Below, piece after piece: positions 21,429-34,130 of a DNA stretch of 64,000 nt. The stretch covers positions 73,674,941-73,738,940 of the forward strand of contig NC_135377.1 in NCBI RefSeq assembly GCF_049243985.1, written 5' to 3'. Position 1 is the stretch's first letter. The number at the start of each line of letters is the position of its first letter. The translations under genes were made by a program, and so were the position numbers. This stretch comes from Paroedura picta. Its lineage: Eukaryota; Chordata; Lepidosauria; Squamata; Gekkonidae. The notes under the pieces were generated by a model. It worked only from the letters and a program-made list of their open reading frames with translations, searched no databases and was not told the DNA's origin.

Positions 21429-23217
21429 CTAATAATTTAGCCAACAACTACCTACTGGATAGGCAACCACCTAATATGGAAAGAGAGCATGAGGCCCACC
21501 TACTACAGATGGACTGCGGCATGCTGTTAGAGACCCCCCCCATGGGAGATGAGTAGCAGGCAGGACAAAACACCGGGGAAATAGATGATGAGAAAGCAAG
21601 AGGGGCCGTAAGTCAGGGACTGACTGATAGGAATGTTCTCAGAGTTATGCAAAAGGTTTCAGGTCAATAAGGCTTGGCCAAGAACCCAATGGTCCCTCTA
21701 AATAAATACTGGGAATTCACTGTAAGTTTAACTCCCCCATCACTCTGTTCTTACACACAAGGTCACATCAGCTATCAGAAGAACTTAAAAGAGTGCTATC
21801 AACCTCCGATGGGTGTGTGTGTCTTTCTCCGCCCCTCATGTCGCATTGACTAAACCATGCTGTAATACCAATATATTGCTTTATTTCATGGTAGTTGTAA
21901 ATTAAGGCCTTATAGTGAGTCACACAGTACACACCAAGTAATTTTATCCATGTCGCACAGCCAGCAAAATACCAATTTACTTAAAAACCCAAGCAACCCA
22001 CACATTTCATTCAACCAAAAGCAATTCCGAAAGGCCCAAGCACCTTCCCCTTGGGACAGAGTTTAAGCATAAATCTCCCTTACAATGAGCAGAGCTGGCA
22101 CAGAGTAGTTGGCAGAGTAACATGGCGCCCTCTTTATGGAAAGAGAAAAGGGATTGAAATGGACGCTAGAAGGGACAACAGAACATGGTTTCCCAGAACG
22201 CCCCCTCTATCTTTGCCCCTCTTGGATAGCAAGATCTTGATTGTAGATGGCGAAGGCAAACTATTGACCTTGCTCATCCACAAAAGAGAAACATCAAAAG
22301 AATGTGAGCAGGTGACACAATTCTACAGTTAGGAAGGCAGGTGTGCACAGTAGTTAGAAGTGCAACAGCTTGTCAGATTTACCTGTACGAATTCTTTGTG
22401 GGGAAAGACATTTTAAGGGCTATGCGCATCAGTGGAGGAGATTTAATGATTATGTTGCAACATGTGGGATGTGGAAGTGTTTAATTGTGGGCTAGTTGTG
22501 TTCCATCTGACAACTGATGATTGTGTATTTTCATCATGTGGGTTTTTCCTCTGTATTTGCACTCCCAGTAGCCTGCATCCTGCCCATTTGCTGAGCAAAC
22601 TCTGAAGCCTTCCTTCAGGCTATGAAGCCGCCCCCCAACTCCAGTGGCTCTTTGTTCAACGGAAGGCTCACCTTAAGTTGGGGGGAGTCTCCCCTTTAAG
22701 CTCATGGTGCTGAGAAGCGCCCCCCAGTCACAGGCAAGAGAGGTTCAGGGGTGGTTTCCAATTGTCTGTAGCTGTGCCACGACCCTCGGATTCCTAGAAG
22801 TCTCCCTTCCAAATTCCAGCCAGGGCAAACCCTGTTTAGTTTCCAAGGTCAGGCAAGGTCAAGCTGGAGTGAGTTGGAGGAAGTTCCTAAGGTAGGATAC
22901 ATACTATGTAACATTGACACTTGGAGATGCTACAACTGCTAAAGGTATGAAATCGAGACAGGAGGCTTCCCTTCCCAAATTGTCCTACAAGATACCTGAG
23001 CCTTCAATCATAAGCCCATTGTCAATTCAATGCTGGAGAGCTTGCCTGAAGATACGGGCACTTTAGATACAGCTGGCATTCCTACTGAAGTAAAATGATG
23101 CTTCCATTTGTCTAAATTTCTGATTCTTTGGTGTTGCCATAGATCAAGTTAACAACAGGAAAAGAGGATTCCTGTTTAAAGTTTCTAACAACTGTAATGT
23201 TGTTGACATACCCTCAT
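21429..23217. other. Intergenic stretch, no gene seen
   Basis: No recognisable exon, RNA gene or repeat. The open frame at 22051-22332 has no family resemblance. This could in part be distal 3' UTR of FBXL7 (minus strand), which is long in other vertebrates; a CCATGAAATAAAGC signal context exists on the minus strand near 21884-21890, but it is not decisive. Confidence 0.35.
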
Positions 23218-23613
23218 TTAGAAGAAGAGTTGGTTCTCATATGCTGCTTTTCTCTGCCTGAAGGAGTCTCAAAGTGGCTTACAGTCGCCTTCTCTTCCCT
23301 CTCCCCACAGCAGACACCCTGTGAGGGAGGGGAGGCTGAGAGAGCCCTGAGATTACTGAAGAAGAAGAAGAGTTGGTTCTTAGAGGCCACTTTTCTCTAC
23401 CCGAAGGAGTCTCAAAGCGGCTTAGATTCTCCTTCCCTTTCCTCTCCCTACAACAGACACCCAGTGGGGTGGGTGAGGCTGAGAGAGCGCTGATATCACT
23501 GCTTGGCCAGAACAGCTTTATCAGTGCTGTGGGGAGCCCAAGGTCATCCAGCTGGCTGCATGTGGGGGAGCGGAGGAATCAAACCCGGCTTGCCAGATTA
23601 GGAGGCATCTACT
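23218..23613 (-). mobile_element. CTT-tailed SINE with one extra tail unit
   Basis: A SINE copy (23372-23613) preceded by a second copy of only its 3' part (23218-23371). The two are joined as GAGATTACTGAAGAAGAAG, the same junction as in the arrays at 40340 and 62225. Confidence 0.85.
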
Positions 23614-24399
23614 GTGCTTCATTAACCCCCAACGCAGTAGAGAAATGGGCAGGCTTACATGACACCCCTTATCTAGCAGGTGAAATGCAGTCATTACTGC
23701 TGCAGGGGCTGGAGGAGGCTTTCCCAACTCAGGGAGAACAGAGATCTCAACTTGGAAACCATGGCTGTGAGCTGAGCTGACTCTGTTTTCCTCTCCCTTT
23801 ATGGGGCTATTCAGGAACAAACTATAGATTCGGGGTGGGGGTCAGAGAGGCCAGCTCTGCAGAGAGAGCAGTGGGGGAGGGAGAAGAAAAGGGGACCAAA
23901 GGGTTTAAGGACCCTTGTTGTAAAGCCCTTAGGGTATTTCAGAACATTTCCTTATTGCTCAGGAGTCATCAAGAAATTCTCTTAAACCTCCAAAGAAACT
24001 TCAGAATTCACACAGCCTTGTTAGACTGAGGGAAAACCCTTGTTTTCTCCCCACGGCCTCTTTTCAAGGTCTGTCTAGATTTTTTTCTGCTTGGAGCCAA
24101 ATGGGAAGTGCTTGCCAGGACAGGGAGGCAAATCCAACTCTAAATAAAAACTCTCCAAGATCCCCTCCTGCCCTTTTTGGTGGGTCGCTGCAGCAGACTG
24201 GTTGAGATCCTCACAGCTTTGCCCTGACCTGGCTCTAGGGCTGCTCGCCCTGGGTTGGGAGACTGGGGGGCTGGAACTGGGTTTCGTGAGGACAGGGAGC
24301 TCAGTGGGGTGCAATGCTGTAGGGACCTTTTCTCAGAGGGGACTGACTGGGGAGATCTTCAGGCGCTGCCTGGAAGTGGGCGATCATGTCGGGAGCTCC

Positions 24400-24540
24400 C
24401 AGGCCACACTGATCTTGTCTGAGTCGAGAAGCTATCCAGGGTCAGCTCGGAGCCCCTCAGGGCAGGGCAGAGGCAGGCCATGGTAAATCACCTCCACCCT
24501 GAAAACCCTCTGGGGGGACTTCAGCAATGGCATTTTCCAC
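24400..24540 (+). mobile_element. 5S-derived SINE, worn copy
   Basis: Degenerate 5S phrases (CTGATCTTGTCTGAGTCGAG, AGCTATCCAGGGTCAGCTC) followed by CAGGCCATGGTAAATCACC and CTGAAAACCCTCTGGGGGG, the downstream part of the 5S-Sauria type. A separate tRNA-like SINE head (GGTGTCGTGGCTAAGAGC with GCTGGGTTGGATTC) lies at about 24770-24860. Confidence 0.55.
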
Positions 24541-25364
24541 GCCCACTGCTCACCCGTTTCCTAAAGGCTGGGAGCAATCTCCTGGGGAGTGAGTATCCAA
24601 CCCCCTCAGAAAAGTGACCTTTGGGTTGCAATCAAAGTCTAGTTTCAGTGGAAAAAAAGGAGTCCCAGACATTTGGGTTTTGAAGGTTCAGGTGGTCGGA
24701 GACAATAGAACAAAAGGTGAGACCAACAAGGTTTCATTCTAGGGGGGAAGCTTTGCGTGCGCACTCACTTCCAGCCTGGTGTCGTGGCTAAGAGCGGTGG
24801 CTTCACATCTGGTGAGCTGGGTTGGATTCTCCACTCCTCCACCTGCAGCTCACTGGGGGTCTTTGGAAATATGAATCAACTTTCCAACAAACTTCAAAGG
24901 ACCACAGGGGTTCAGGCAACAGAGCCCCAAATCACCTAATGCTCATTGTGCTTAAGTTCCATTGGAAGCAAGGAGACTGAATTAGGATTACTTCTTCCAG
25001 GGGCTTCAATGGAACTCCTTCACAAACAAGAGGTAGGTGGATCGCAGCACATGACACCAGAAACCAGTAATAAATCTGGACATTTGCTACTTGCCTCGTG
25101 TGCCCTAAGTTCTGCACAGCTATCCCCATCACAGCTTCGATAGCCACAGTGGCTAGGGAGTCATGTTTCCAAAATGACCAGGGCTGGCGAGGGCCTTTGC
25201 AGCCCTGAACAATACCATGAAGGATGTTTTGGGGACCACACAAAGACGCTCAGCATCTTCCACCTCTGGCACAGGGAACCTACGGCAGCAGGGGGGTTGT
25301 AGGCACACAGACATACACATTTTTTGTACTGCTTTGCTTTCATCAGGAAGTGTGAGGTGTTGCT

Positions 25365-26101
25365 TCAGAAAAAGGCTGGGTTGGTGTGTTCAATAATGCA
25401 ATGCTTGCAATGGCGTTTAACGAACCACAGCGCTTCCACGGAGATTTCACAGTCCTGAACGTTCAGCATCTGCAGGTCAAAGCAGTTGGCTGCTACCATC
25501 TGAAGGCCCTGCCCGGTGATGCTTTCACAGGACTTGAAGCTCAGTCGCTTCAGGTTGAAGCAGTTCAGAGCCAGGAACTCCAAGCCAGCATCGGACACCA
25601 GAGGGCACTTTCCGAGGTCGAGGGACTTGAGTTTTGTGCAATTTTTGGCAAGATATTCCACTCCGTGGTCTGTGATGCCCTCACAGCCCCGCGCGTTGAG
25701 GTAGCGCAACTTGCTGCAGTACTTGGTGATGTATCGGATGCCGACGTCAGTGATGCGGCCACAGTGGGCAATGCTGAGGTACCGCAGGCGCGACTCCAGC
25801 TTTGCGACCTCCCGCATGCCGAAATCGCTGACAAAGCGGCAGTCACTCACACTCAGCTCTCGAACAGACGTGCAGTAGATCATCAGGTAGCGGAGGCCTT
25901 CGTCGGTGATACGGATGCAGCGGCGCAGGTAGAGGTGAGTCAGCTGAGTGCAGTGGGCCGCAATGGTGTGCAGTCCTTCATCCTCAAGGACAAAACAGTC
26001 AGTCATATCCAGGTAGCGGATGGAAATCTGTTTTCCGTGCAGAGGGGACAGCTTGATGGAGGCTTCTCGGGTCAAACTGATGCACGTCACTTTGGAGCAA
26101 C
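25365..26101 (-). CDS. FBXL7: FBXL7 last coding exon (leucine-rich repeats)
   Basis: C-terminal 244 residues of the SCF substrate receptor FBXL7, which with SKP1-CUL1 ubiquitinates targets such as Aurora A and survivin (known for the family). It completes a split Gly (GCSKVTCISLTREAS), then runs through regular Cys-type LRRs of about 26 residues, each with the LxxLxLxxC...ITDxGL pattern, e.g. LTHLYLRRCIRITDEGLRYL and LRYLNARGCEGITDHGVEYL. It ends CIIEHTNPAFF and stop. The acceptor on the minus strand is AAATTTAG/GTTGCTCC. Summing the recalled 42 N-terminal residues with the two exons here gives 491 residues, the human length as I know it. A 239-residue open frame on the opposite strand is a shadow. 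Confidence 0.97.
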
Positions 26102-26675
26102 CTAAATTTGGGGAAACCAACAAAGTTAACCGTTTGCAGTTCTGTGACTAGGTCTATGCCTCCTTCTGATGTGCTACATGGGTTCATGTAGCAAAACTAT
26201 GCCAGGAATTCCATGCGGCTTGCAGGCCTATGGCATTATTGTCTACCTTCTGGTAGCCCAACAATTTTTAAATCAGCATTTGCCCTCATTTGGGTTTTCA
26301 AAACTGTAAGACACAACCCACATTTTACCAATATATCTCTGTTTTGACTTCAGCACAAATATGAAGGGAAATCAATGTGTCTGTGGATGCAATGCCATGA
26401 CTTACGGCCAGATGGCAGCAGCTTCATTCCAATGTTCAAATGAACTTCCTGGGCCCCTCCTGAGAATACTAAAACTGGCCTTGGCTGGACACAAATGAGA
26501 TCGCCAGAACCGGGAGGGAGAAGGTCTCGATTCAGACAAACACGGACCCCGAGAAGGATTGCACGTTGCTTTCTGTGACTGCTGTCATTTGTTCACAGAT
26601 GAGCCAAGATTTCTGGACCTCTCTGAAGGCCCTGGGGAATTCATTTATGCAGTGCAGGCTGCAAGTCACCTTACT
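26102..26675. other. FBXL7 intron, no feature seen
   Basis: Unremarkable intronic sequence directly upstream of the last exon; no repeat or RNA gene recognised. Confidence 0.35.
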
Positions 26676-26805
26676 GGTGTTGTTGTCAGCTGCTCTGTCG
26701 AGTCTGACTCTTGGCGATCCCATGGCTCAGCTCTCACCACGATCCCTAAGGCTGCACCGCCTCCCTCAGCCATGCAATGTTCTGGCCGGTGTCTGATCAT
26801 GATTC
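26676..26805 (-). mobile_element. BovB/Sauria SINE tail fragment
   Basis: TGTTGTTGTCAGCTGCTCTG followed by GAGTCTGACTCTTGGCGATC is the reverse complement of a BovB-type 3' end (CGCCAAGAGTCAGACTCGAC...ACAACA). Confidence 0.65.
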
Positions 26806-26917
26806 TTTTAGACTAAGGATGGTAGGTTTATCCCTGCAGCTCTGAAACTGTATTCTGCAAACGTATTAGCACAAATCCTGTATGGTGCCCAACTGGGCCC
26901 TTACTGGAGCTATGCGC

Positions 26918-27044
26918 TAGGGCGCCCAGAGGCCGTTTGCTCCCGCCACAGACATTGCCGTGCTGCGGGGGGGGGGGGGGAGGCGCAGGCGGCAGCTGCG
27001 GTGGGAGCAAATGGCCACTTCGGGTGCCAAAGCACCCAACCCTA
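26918..27044. mobile_element. Short hAT-like MITE
   Basis: 127-bp insert beginning TAGGGCGCC and ending AACCCTA, flanked by CTATGCGC (26910-26917) and CTATGTGC (27045-27052), an 8-bp duplication matching 7 of 8. Its removal restores the R4 phrase GGAGCTATGTGCTGCTTG. Confidence 0.65.
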
Positions 27045-27317
27045 CTATGTGCTGCTTGAAAGAGTGCAATCAAAATTTTTGAGAGATCTTTTTGGGAGAT
27101 CTTTATAAAACACTTAACTGCACACCAAACGTTGTATTACACCAAGAATCTGGCCTTCTGAAGGTAGAAACCCATGCTTGGCAGACAACCATCAATTACT
27201 GGTTAAAAATTCACCTCCATCTGAAGAGACTAATCCTGAAATTTTTAGCAGTTTCCTCGCAATTCCCGTGGAATAGAAAAACTCCAAACTTTGGACCTTG
27301 AGCCAATCCATCTAAAA

Positions 27318-27632
27318 CAGTGGTTCTCAACCTTTAATCCAGTTCCCCCAGTTGTGGTGGCCCCCAGCCCTAAAATGATGCAAGGGTTCTTTCACAGATA
27401 TTAAACCGAAACGAAGGACTCGAAGATCCATTGTTCATGATTGTATATAAAACGTTTGTTTTTTTCCAGTGGCGCTGCTGGAGTGGCTGGCGGCCGAGTG
27501 CAGGTCCCTGCAGGAGGAGTGGCTACAGGGGCGGCCCCCCCCCCCCAGCCAAGCTGCTCTCCCTGCTGCAACCCCTGTGAAAGGGTCGTTCGACCCCCAA
27601 AGGGGTCCCGACACCCAGGTTGAGAGCCACTG
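27318..27632. mobile_element. SPIN-like hAT MITE, copy 2
   Basis: Starts CAGTGGTTCTCAACCTTTAA and ends GGTTGAGAGCCACTG. Its right part has AAAGGGTCGTTCGACCCCCA, a phrase I know from the SPIN 3' end. The flanks ATCTAAAA and GCCTAATA match at only 5 of 8, so this copy is older or the duplication is worn. It interrupts the R4-like LINE. The interior GATCCATTGTTCATGATTG is shared with the copy at 3302. Confidence 0.85.
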
Positions 27633-27940
27633 GCCTAATAGAACTTAGCCTTAAAACAGCCACAGCTGTCGTGCGGCAATGTCTTTTGGAGAGAGATCCT
27701 CCGGAGGAATCCAGTTCTCCCTAGAAGGAACAGCACTCTGAGAGGATGGTCAGGAAATACTCCAGCTCCAGACCTCACACACATCTCCATAGTAATAGAT
27801 CAATGGGCCTTCTCAAGAGCACATTTGGACTCATTCCCCTCAGCTTGACTCGAGGACGGGTTTCTCAATCGTCTGCTGGAGCTAGGTTTATGCCCTTGTG
27901 ATAGTGCCCGGCCTGAGACAATCTCACATATCTTAACCAT

Positions 27941-28320
27941 AAGCCTTATATATAAAAGAAAAAAGGTCATGTAGGTGGCCCTGTCTGGGCCCAGACACCA
28001 TCCCTGTCTGGGTGGTGTCCGGGTCAGCAGGCCAATCCGGATGTGGGCACGTCCAGATTGGGCCAGCCCCTGGAGCGCCCGCCTCCAGGAGCCGCCTGTC
28101 CCACCGGCACATCATGGTGGGCCTCCAATCAGAAGGCCATGCGCCCAGGTAAGTTGCGCATGACCGGGGGGAGGGGGCTGGGGGGCCTTCCCCTCAGGCC
28201 GCAGAGCACACCTGGCGCCTCGCAGAGGTACCAGGTGCACTTTGCGGCCTGCCAGGAAGCGGCGGGGGAGGGGGGGAGGCCTTTCAAACTAGGATAAGTT
28301 TGAAGCTAGTACTATTATAT
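27941..28320 (+). repeat. Hairpin-rich GC repeat, copy E
   Basis: Starts AAGCCTTATATATAAAAG and ends with hairpin TTCAAACT/AGTTTGAA then GCTAG and TACTATTATAT. A mid hairpin pairs GGCCAATCCGGA with TCCAGATTGGGCC. It lies cleanly inside the R4-like LINE (left CTTAACCAT, right TGTCCCTTTTATGAC), which fixes both borders to within a few bases. Confidence 0.6.
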
Positions 28321-28409
28321 TGTCCCTTTTATGACGGCTTTCAAAAATATTTAATCCTACCCTTACTATCCCATTATACTAGACATTCATCTTTGTCCTC
28401 CCATAATAG

Positions 28410-31400
28410 TGTCAGGATCAGTCCCCAGATCTCTGCCATATTTTGAGATTGACCAGAGAGACTCCATCTTTTGTAGATTGTGTGTTTGTAGAACCTTTGT
28501 AACCCCTTTTTATGACCCTGAGCTATTTCACACTGCAGTGTGCTTTCTCTCCTGCTGTTGCAAATGTTGCTCTGCATTTTGTTATCTACAAAGAAGGGTG
28601 CCAATTGCACCAAGGACCCCAGAGCCAGAGACGGTCTGGCAGGAAGCCCAGGATGGCACCCGGGAGCGGAGGGGGGGGGGATTCCACCCTGGGAAAGTGG
28701 GGACATTTGGGCAGGATAACTGATAACTGATAACTGCAAGCAGATAACTGCTTGCTGACCATGAATCGATTAGTTTCGACTTCAGACATTAGAGTGATCA
28801 GAAGTACTTCCAATAACGCTTTCTATTAATACAGAAGCCGAGTTGTGAGTCTGTCTGCCTTTGACAGTAAGTCGAAACTCACAACGATCTCAGTCCGTGC
28901 CGATGGCAGAATCCTTACCAGGAGGAGGATGGCTCGGAAGGCTCGGATACCCAAGACAAGGGCACTGAGCTGGTCATCAGAGGAGCGATGGCCGGCACCC
29001 CTACCGGGGTGCGAGACTGGACAGCGACTCAGACCGTCATCCGGTCGGGGATGGCTAGAGTTCTGGAGAGCCCAGGGGCACATTATTTTCTGGAGCGTCA
29101 CATCATGGAGCGGAGGTGCCTATCTAGATATGACGACCCGGCCGGGTCGAGTGGGGACCAGCGCTGAGGCGGGGAATCCCCGACCAGGAGACAGCGGTCG
29201 TCCTGGAGAACATGGACCTTCACGACCGAATGGATTGCATGTGAGAGTGGCTGGCCACGGTGGTGGACAAACTGGGTGAGGATTTGCAACGGGGCACCCC
29301 TTTCTTTTTGGCCGAGCTGAGGCGTCCAACCCTGGTTCCAGAGGGCAGCGCGGCCATCGCCCTTCTGGTTCCCAGGGTGGAAGCTAGAGAGGCAGGTGTA
29401 CAAGCCACCGCCGTGGAGGCACCCCGCCCGGGCGCAGGACAGCCGTGTGGAGACCAGCAGCCGGGCGATGGAGCGGCTCCTGTCCCGCCGAGAGGGGATG
29501 CTCGGGCTGGGCCACCCGCCCCGCCGCCGGGAGATGCCAGGACTGGGCCGCCGGTGCCACTGCCAGTGGTGGGCGCTGAAGGACACCGCTACCGCCGTTT
29601 TCGTACTCGCTTTAACGGCGACCCTGAAGCTTTCCATGGATTCCTGATCCATCTCCAGGCCTACATGATGGAAGTTGGCCACACGTTACCAGACGATGCT
29701 GACCGAATCCGCTTCGTGGGCGACTGCATGGGTGGCGAAGCGGCCAGGTGGTTTGGGAGCCTCTACCGGTACGCCCTAGCAGACGTCCGGGATTATGACC
29801 GCTTCATCCGCTGCAAGAGGGAGAGGTTTGAAGACCCTTTCGGAGCAGAGACGGCCGAAGAGGAATCTGAGGAATCTGAAGCAGGGCTCGATGGCGGTGG
29901 GCCAGTACACGCGGGAGTTCCGGAAGCTGCCTGCGTCCATCCTGCACGGGGTGGGGGCGCAGCGTGTCTGGGTGTGCCGAAATGGTACGGACAACCCCGA
30001 AACCATGATGGGCTGGGGACGACTGGCCGGGGACGTGGAGAAGCGGATGCGCTTGGCAGCCCAACTCGGAGGAGAAAAGCCCAAGGTGGGAATCAAGTCA
30101 TCCACTCCTAACTAAAGCCCCACCGCCAAGGCCTCGGCTCCGGATGCAGCAGAGCGCACCCGACGCCGGGAGAAGGCTCTGCCTGGGCTGCGAGGGACGG
30201 GCACTTCCTGGCTCAGTGCCCCTCCAAGAAGTCAGCAGCGCCTGCGAGAGAGAAGTCTCCAAGCAAGCTTGCGACTGGCAAGCCAGCTGGAGCCCCAACC
30301 AAGGGGGCGACTACAGGAAAAAAGGTGGCGAAAGTGCTCCTGACTCCTTTTCTGGAAAGCATCGTCTACGCACCCACCTCCACCAGCGACAGCAGAGCGG
30401 ATGAAAGAGGCGCCTCCGGGGAGCTGTCGGGAAATGAGGACGACCTGCTCTGAGGCGGCCCCACCAGCAGGTCTGAGGCAGGGGCAAGCGTTCAGTGAGT
30501 CCTCTCCCCCTCCTCCTCCTCCCAGTGACCTTGACTGTTCCCAAGGCAGGGAAGAAGGTGGGGGTGCAAATCCACCCCTAGCGCAAACTCTGGGGGGTGG
30601 GAGAGGAGCCGCTGCGTAAACTGCTCCAATTTGCCCAAATGGATGGGAAGTGCGTCCCCGGGGGGGGGGAAGTGGTGACCCGCACCCTCCCTCTGGACAT
30701 TGCAGAGCATTGGGAGCAGATTCAACCGGTGGTCACTCCCAGTGTCTTGGGGCTGGATTGGCTACACAAGGACGACCCCATTGTTCGTTGGCGGTCCCGT
30801 GTAATCCGGTTTACTGACCCAGGATGCCGGGAGCACCGCCGAGCCAAACAGGTGAAGCCTGTACTGGAAGGGCGGCGTGAGCACAACCCCACCGTGGTTG
30901 CCGAGGGACTCTTGGGATATGCAGGATGTGTTCGCAGAGAAAGAGTGTGATCAGCTGCCCCCCATCGTAAAATGGACTGTGCCATTGAGCTTAAACCAGG
31001 GGAGCCCCTCCTGCGAGCCAAATTGTATTCCATGAGCCCGCGGGAAATGCTGGAGTTGCACACATTTTTAGACAAAAACCTGGCCAGAGGTTTCATCCGC
31101 CCCGCCACCTCCCAAATGGTGGCACCCGTGATTTTTGTAAAAAAGAAGGACGGCACCCTAAGATTGTGCACGGATTACAGGGGCCTGAACGCCGTCTCCA
31201 CATCCAGTGCCTACCCACTGCCTTTGATTAAGGACTTACTGAGTCATTTGGGGAGAGCGCAGATTTTCACCAAACTGGATTTGAGGGAAGCCTCCTACCG
31301 GGTGCGAATTAAGGAGGGCCACGAATACCTAACCGCTTTCAACACATCCTGCGGGCAATTTGAATATACCGTCATGCCGTTTGGATTGGCCAGCTCTCCC

Positions 31401-34024
31401 AGCGTGTTCATGAATGTAATTAATGAAGTTATGCAATGTCTTTTATATAAAGGGGCCCTGGCATATTTGGATGAATTCTTCTGTACTCAGAAGAGCCCTC
31501 TGAGCATGTGCAGTTAGTGCAGGAAGTACTGCGCCGGCTGGGCAAAACTGTCCAAATGTGAATTCCATAAAGACTCCGTAGACTTCCTAGGTTACAGAGT
31601 GTCTCCAGCAGGCACTGAAATGGACCCAGGGAAGGTACAGGACTTGTTGGTCTGGGAACCGCCCCGCATGCGCAAGCAACTACAAAGCTTCCTAGGATTT
31701 GCAAACTTTTACCATTCATTTATCCCCAATTTCGCCCAAGTAGCGCTGCCCCTTATGGACTTACTAAAAACCAAAGGGGGGGGGGGAAACAGGCTGCCAA
31801 ACTGAGCGCCACACTAGCGTGGTCAGAAATGTGTCAAACCGCTTTTGAAAACCTGAAAGCCTTGTCCACCACGGATCCAGTGCTGGCTCATGCGGACCCG
31901 AGCAAAACATTTACGGTGCAAGTAGATTCCTCGGATGTGGCCACGGGGGCAATGATCCTCCAAGAGGAAGGGGATGGCCGGTTGCACCTCCTCGCCTATA
32001 TTTCTAAGAAATTCTCGGGGTCGGAAAGAAATTGGGCGATTCGGGAAAAGGAAGCCGCCGCTGTAAAACTCGCCCTTTCCACATGGCAGCATTGGCTTGA
32101 GGGTTCTACCCCCCCACCCTTCATTGTCTGGACTGATCCTAAGAACCTGCAGGCCCTGAAACAGCCCCGTTCACTCTCGGCCAAGCAAATGTGCTGGGCA
32201 GATGTTTTCTCACGCGTCAACTTCACCTCAAGCATCTGCCAGGCAAATGAACTTTTGGCGCCTCTCCGAGTACGATTGCAAACGTGAACGGTTGGTGGAC
32301 CCTGTCTTTACCCCCTCCCAATTGGGGTTGGCCGTGGTGACGCGGAGTCAGACCGTGGGGGGGGGCACCCTCTCCCGGGGGTTGGGTCCAGAAGGACGTC
32401 ACCAGTGATCCGGATTTTGCCTTCCTCTGCCCAGAGCTCCTGGAGAAGGAGGGGTTGTTTTTCCGGGGAGATTGACTGTTTGTGCCCGTGAGGAGGAACT
32501 GTGTGTCCAAGGGTGCCCAGTGTGCCTCACGTCCAAAACAGCAGGGAGGAAGAAAAAGGGGTTGCTACAGCCACTGCCCACGCCTTCGGACCTCCCGCTC
32601 AGATATGGGAAATCGGTCATTTGGGGGGGGGGGTGGATGCATTTTCAAAGCAAGCCCACTTCGTTCCCTGTGCAGGCTCGCCTTCAGCCCCAAAGCTTGC
32701 CTCTCTGTTTATTGAACACATTTAAAGTTTGCTAGGGGTTGACCAAGCCCTCCCCTCGGGCTACCACCCGGAGACCGAATGGTCAAACCGAATGGGGGAA
32801 TCAAATTCTAGAACAATACCTCAGTTGCTTCATCAACCACCGCCTTACTCCCGTTAGCTGAATTTGCGTATAATAATGGAGTGCATTCATCCACGGGGGT
32901 CTCTCCTTTTAAAGCTGTCTATGGCACGGATTTGACAGCTGTGCCTACTTGGGAATTCTCACCCTCCGGTTCCCGGATGTTAAGAAATGGGCCAGTGGGA
33001 TCGCTGCTGCCTGGCCGCAGATTGTGGATTGTTTGGAGGAGGCGAAACGCTTGTATAAGGCTCAGGCGGACAAGAAAAGGGCAGTAGCAACTGCTTGGGC
33101 AGTGGGGGATTTGGCTTATCTGTCTACCAAGAATCTGCGCAGCCAACAACCCTCCCGCAAGTTGGGCCCCAAGTTTGTAGGTCCTTTTACTGTCAAGAGA
33201 CTAATCAATGCTGTGACTGTGGAACTGTCCCTCCCCAAAACTTATAGACATGTTCATCCCGTTTTTCATTCCAGCTTGCTGAAGAAAGCCCCGCCTCCTG
33301 ACGACTGGCATCCTGCTTCCGCTGCTCCCATCCCCGTATTTGTTGATAAAGACACACACTACGAAGTGAACAAGATTTTGGACTCTCGGTGGCATAAGGG
33401 AAAATTGCAGTACCTGGTTGATTGGAAGGAATTTCCCATGGGGGACAGGGAATGAGTGGAGGCAGGACATATACGGGCTCCCAGGCTTATCAAGGAGTTT
33501 CACCATGAGTTTCCCCAGTGCCCTAGACCTGTCGATGGTGGGTGAGGAGGGAGGGGGAGACCCCCTTGGAAGGGCGGAATGTCAGGATCAGTCCCCTGAT
33601 CACTGCCATATTTTGAGATTGACCAGAGAGACTCCATCTTTTGTAGATTGTGTGTTTGTAGAACCTTTGTAACCCCTTTTTATGACCCTGAGCTATTTCA
33701 CACTGCAGTGTGCTTTCTCTCCTGCTGTTGCAAATGTTGCTCTGCATTTTGTTATCTACAAAGAAGGGTGCCAATTGCACCAAGGACCCCGGAGCCAGAG
33801 ACGGTCTGGCAGGAAGCCCAGGATGGCACCCGGGAGCGGAGGGGGGGGGGGTGATTCCACCCTGGGAAAGTGGGGACATTTGGGCAGGAGAAATGCATTG
33901 ATAACTGCTTGCTGACCATGAATCGATTAGTTTCGACTTCAGACGTTAGGAGTGTTCAGAACTACTTCCAATAACGCTTTCTATTAATACAGAAGCCGAG
34001 TTGTGAGTCTGTCTGCCTTTGACA
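28410..34024 (+). mobile_element. Gypsy (chromovirus-type) LTR retrotransposon, broken
   Basis: A fossil LTR element of about 5.6 kb. The 5' LTR is 28410-28866 and the 3' LTR 33580-34024, both TGTCAGGATCAGTCC...GCCTTTGACA, with a 5-bp duplication AATAG at 28405-28409 and 34025-34029. Parts seen in order: gag-like region (about 29.0-30.1 kb), reverse transcriptase (about 31.0-31.8 kb), RNase H (about 31.8-32.3 kb), an integrase remnant (about 32.5-33.2 kb), a chromodomain-like end (about 33.35-33.46 kb), and a purine-rich tract before the 3' LTR. The LTRs differ by only a few percent by eye, so it is young relative to its surroundings. The internal region is broken at several places. Confidence 0.9.
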
Positions 34025-34130
34025 AATAGTGACACTCTAGTTAATTTTTGGTTAAGGGATAAAGACCCTTTTATTTCTAACATGGTAGCAAGATTTCTTT
34101 ACATTTCTACCAGAATAAGATACTAACCAT

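Noticed and set aside
24770-24860. tRNA gene
   Set aside because: A-box- and B-box-like phrases belong to a SINE head; no cloverleaf with a proper acceptor stem is visible.
25386-26105. 239-residue plus-strand open frame antisense to FBXL7
   Set aside because: Complement of the conserved FBXL7 LRR exon; an antisense shadow caused by biased codon use.
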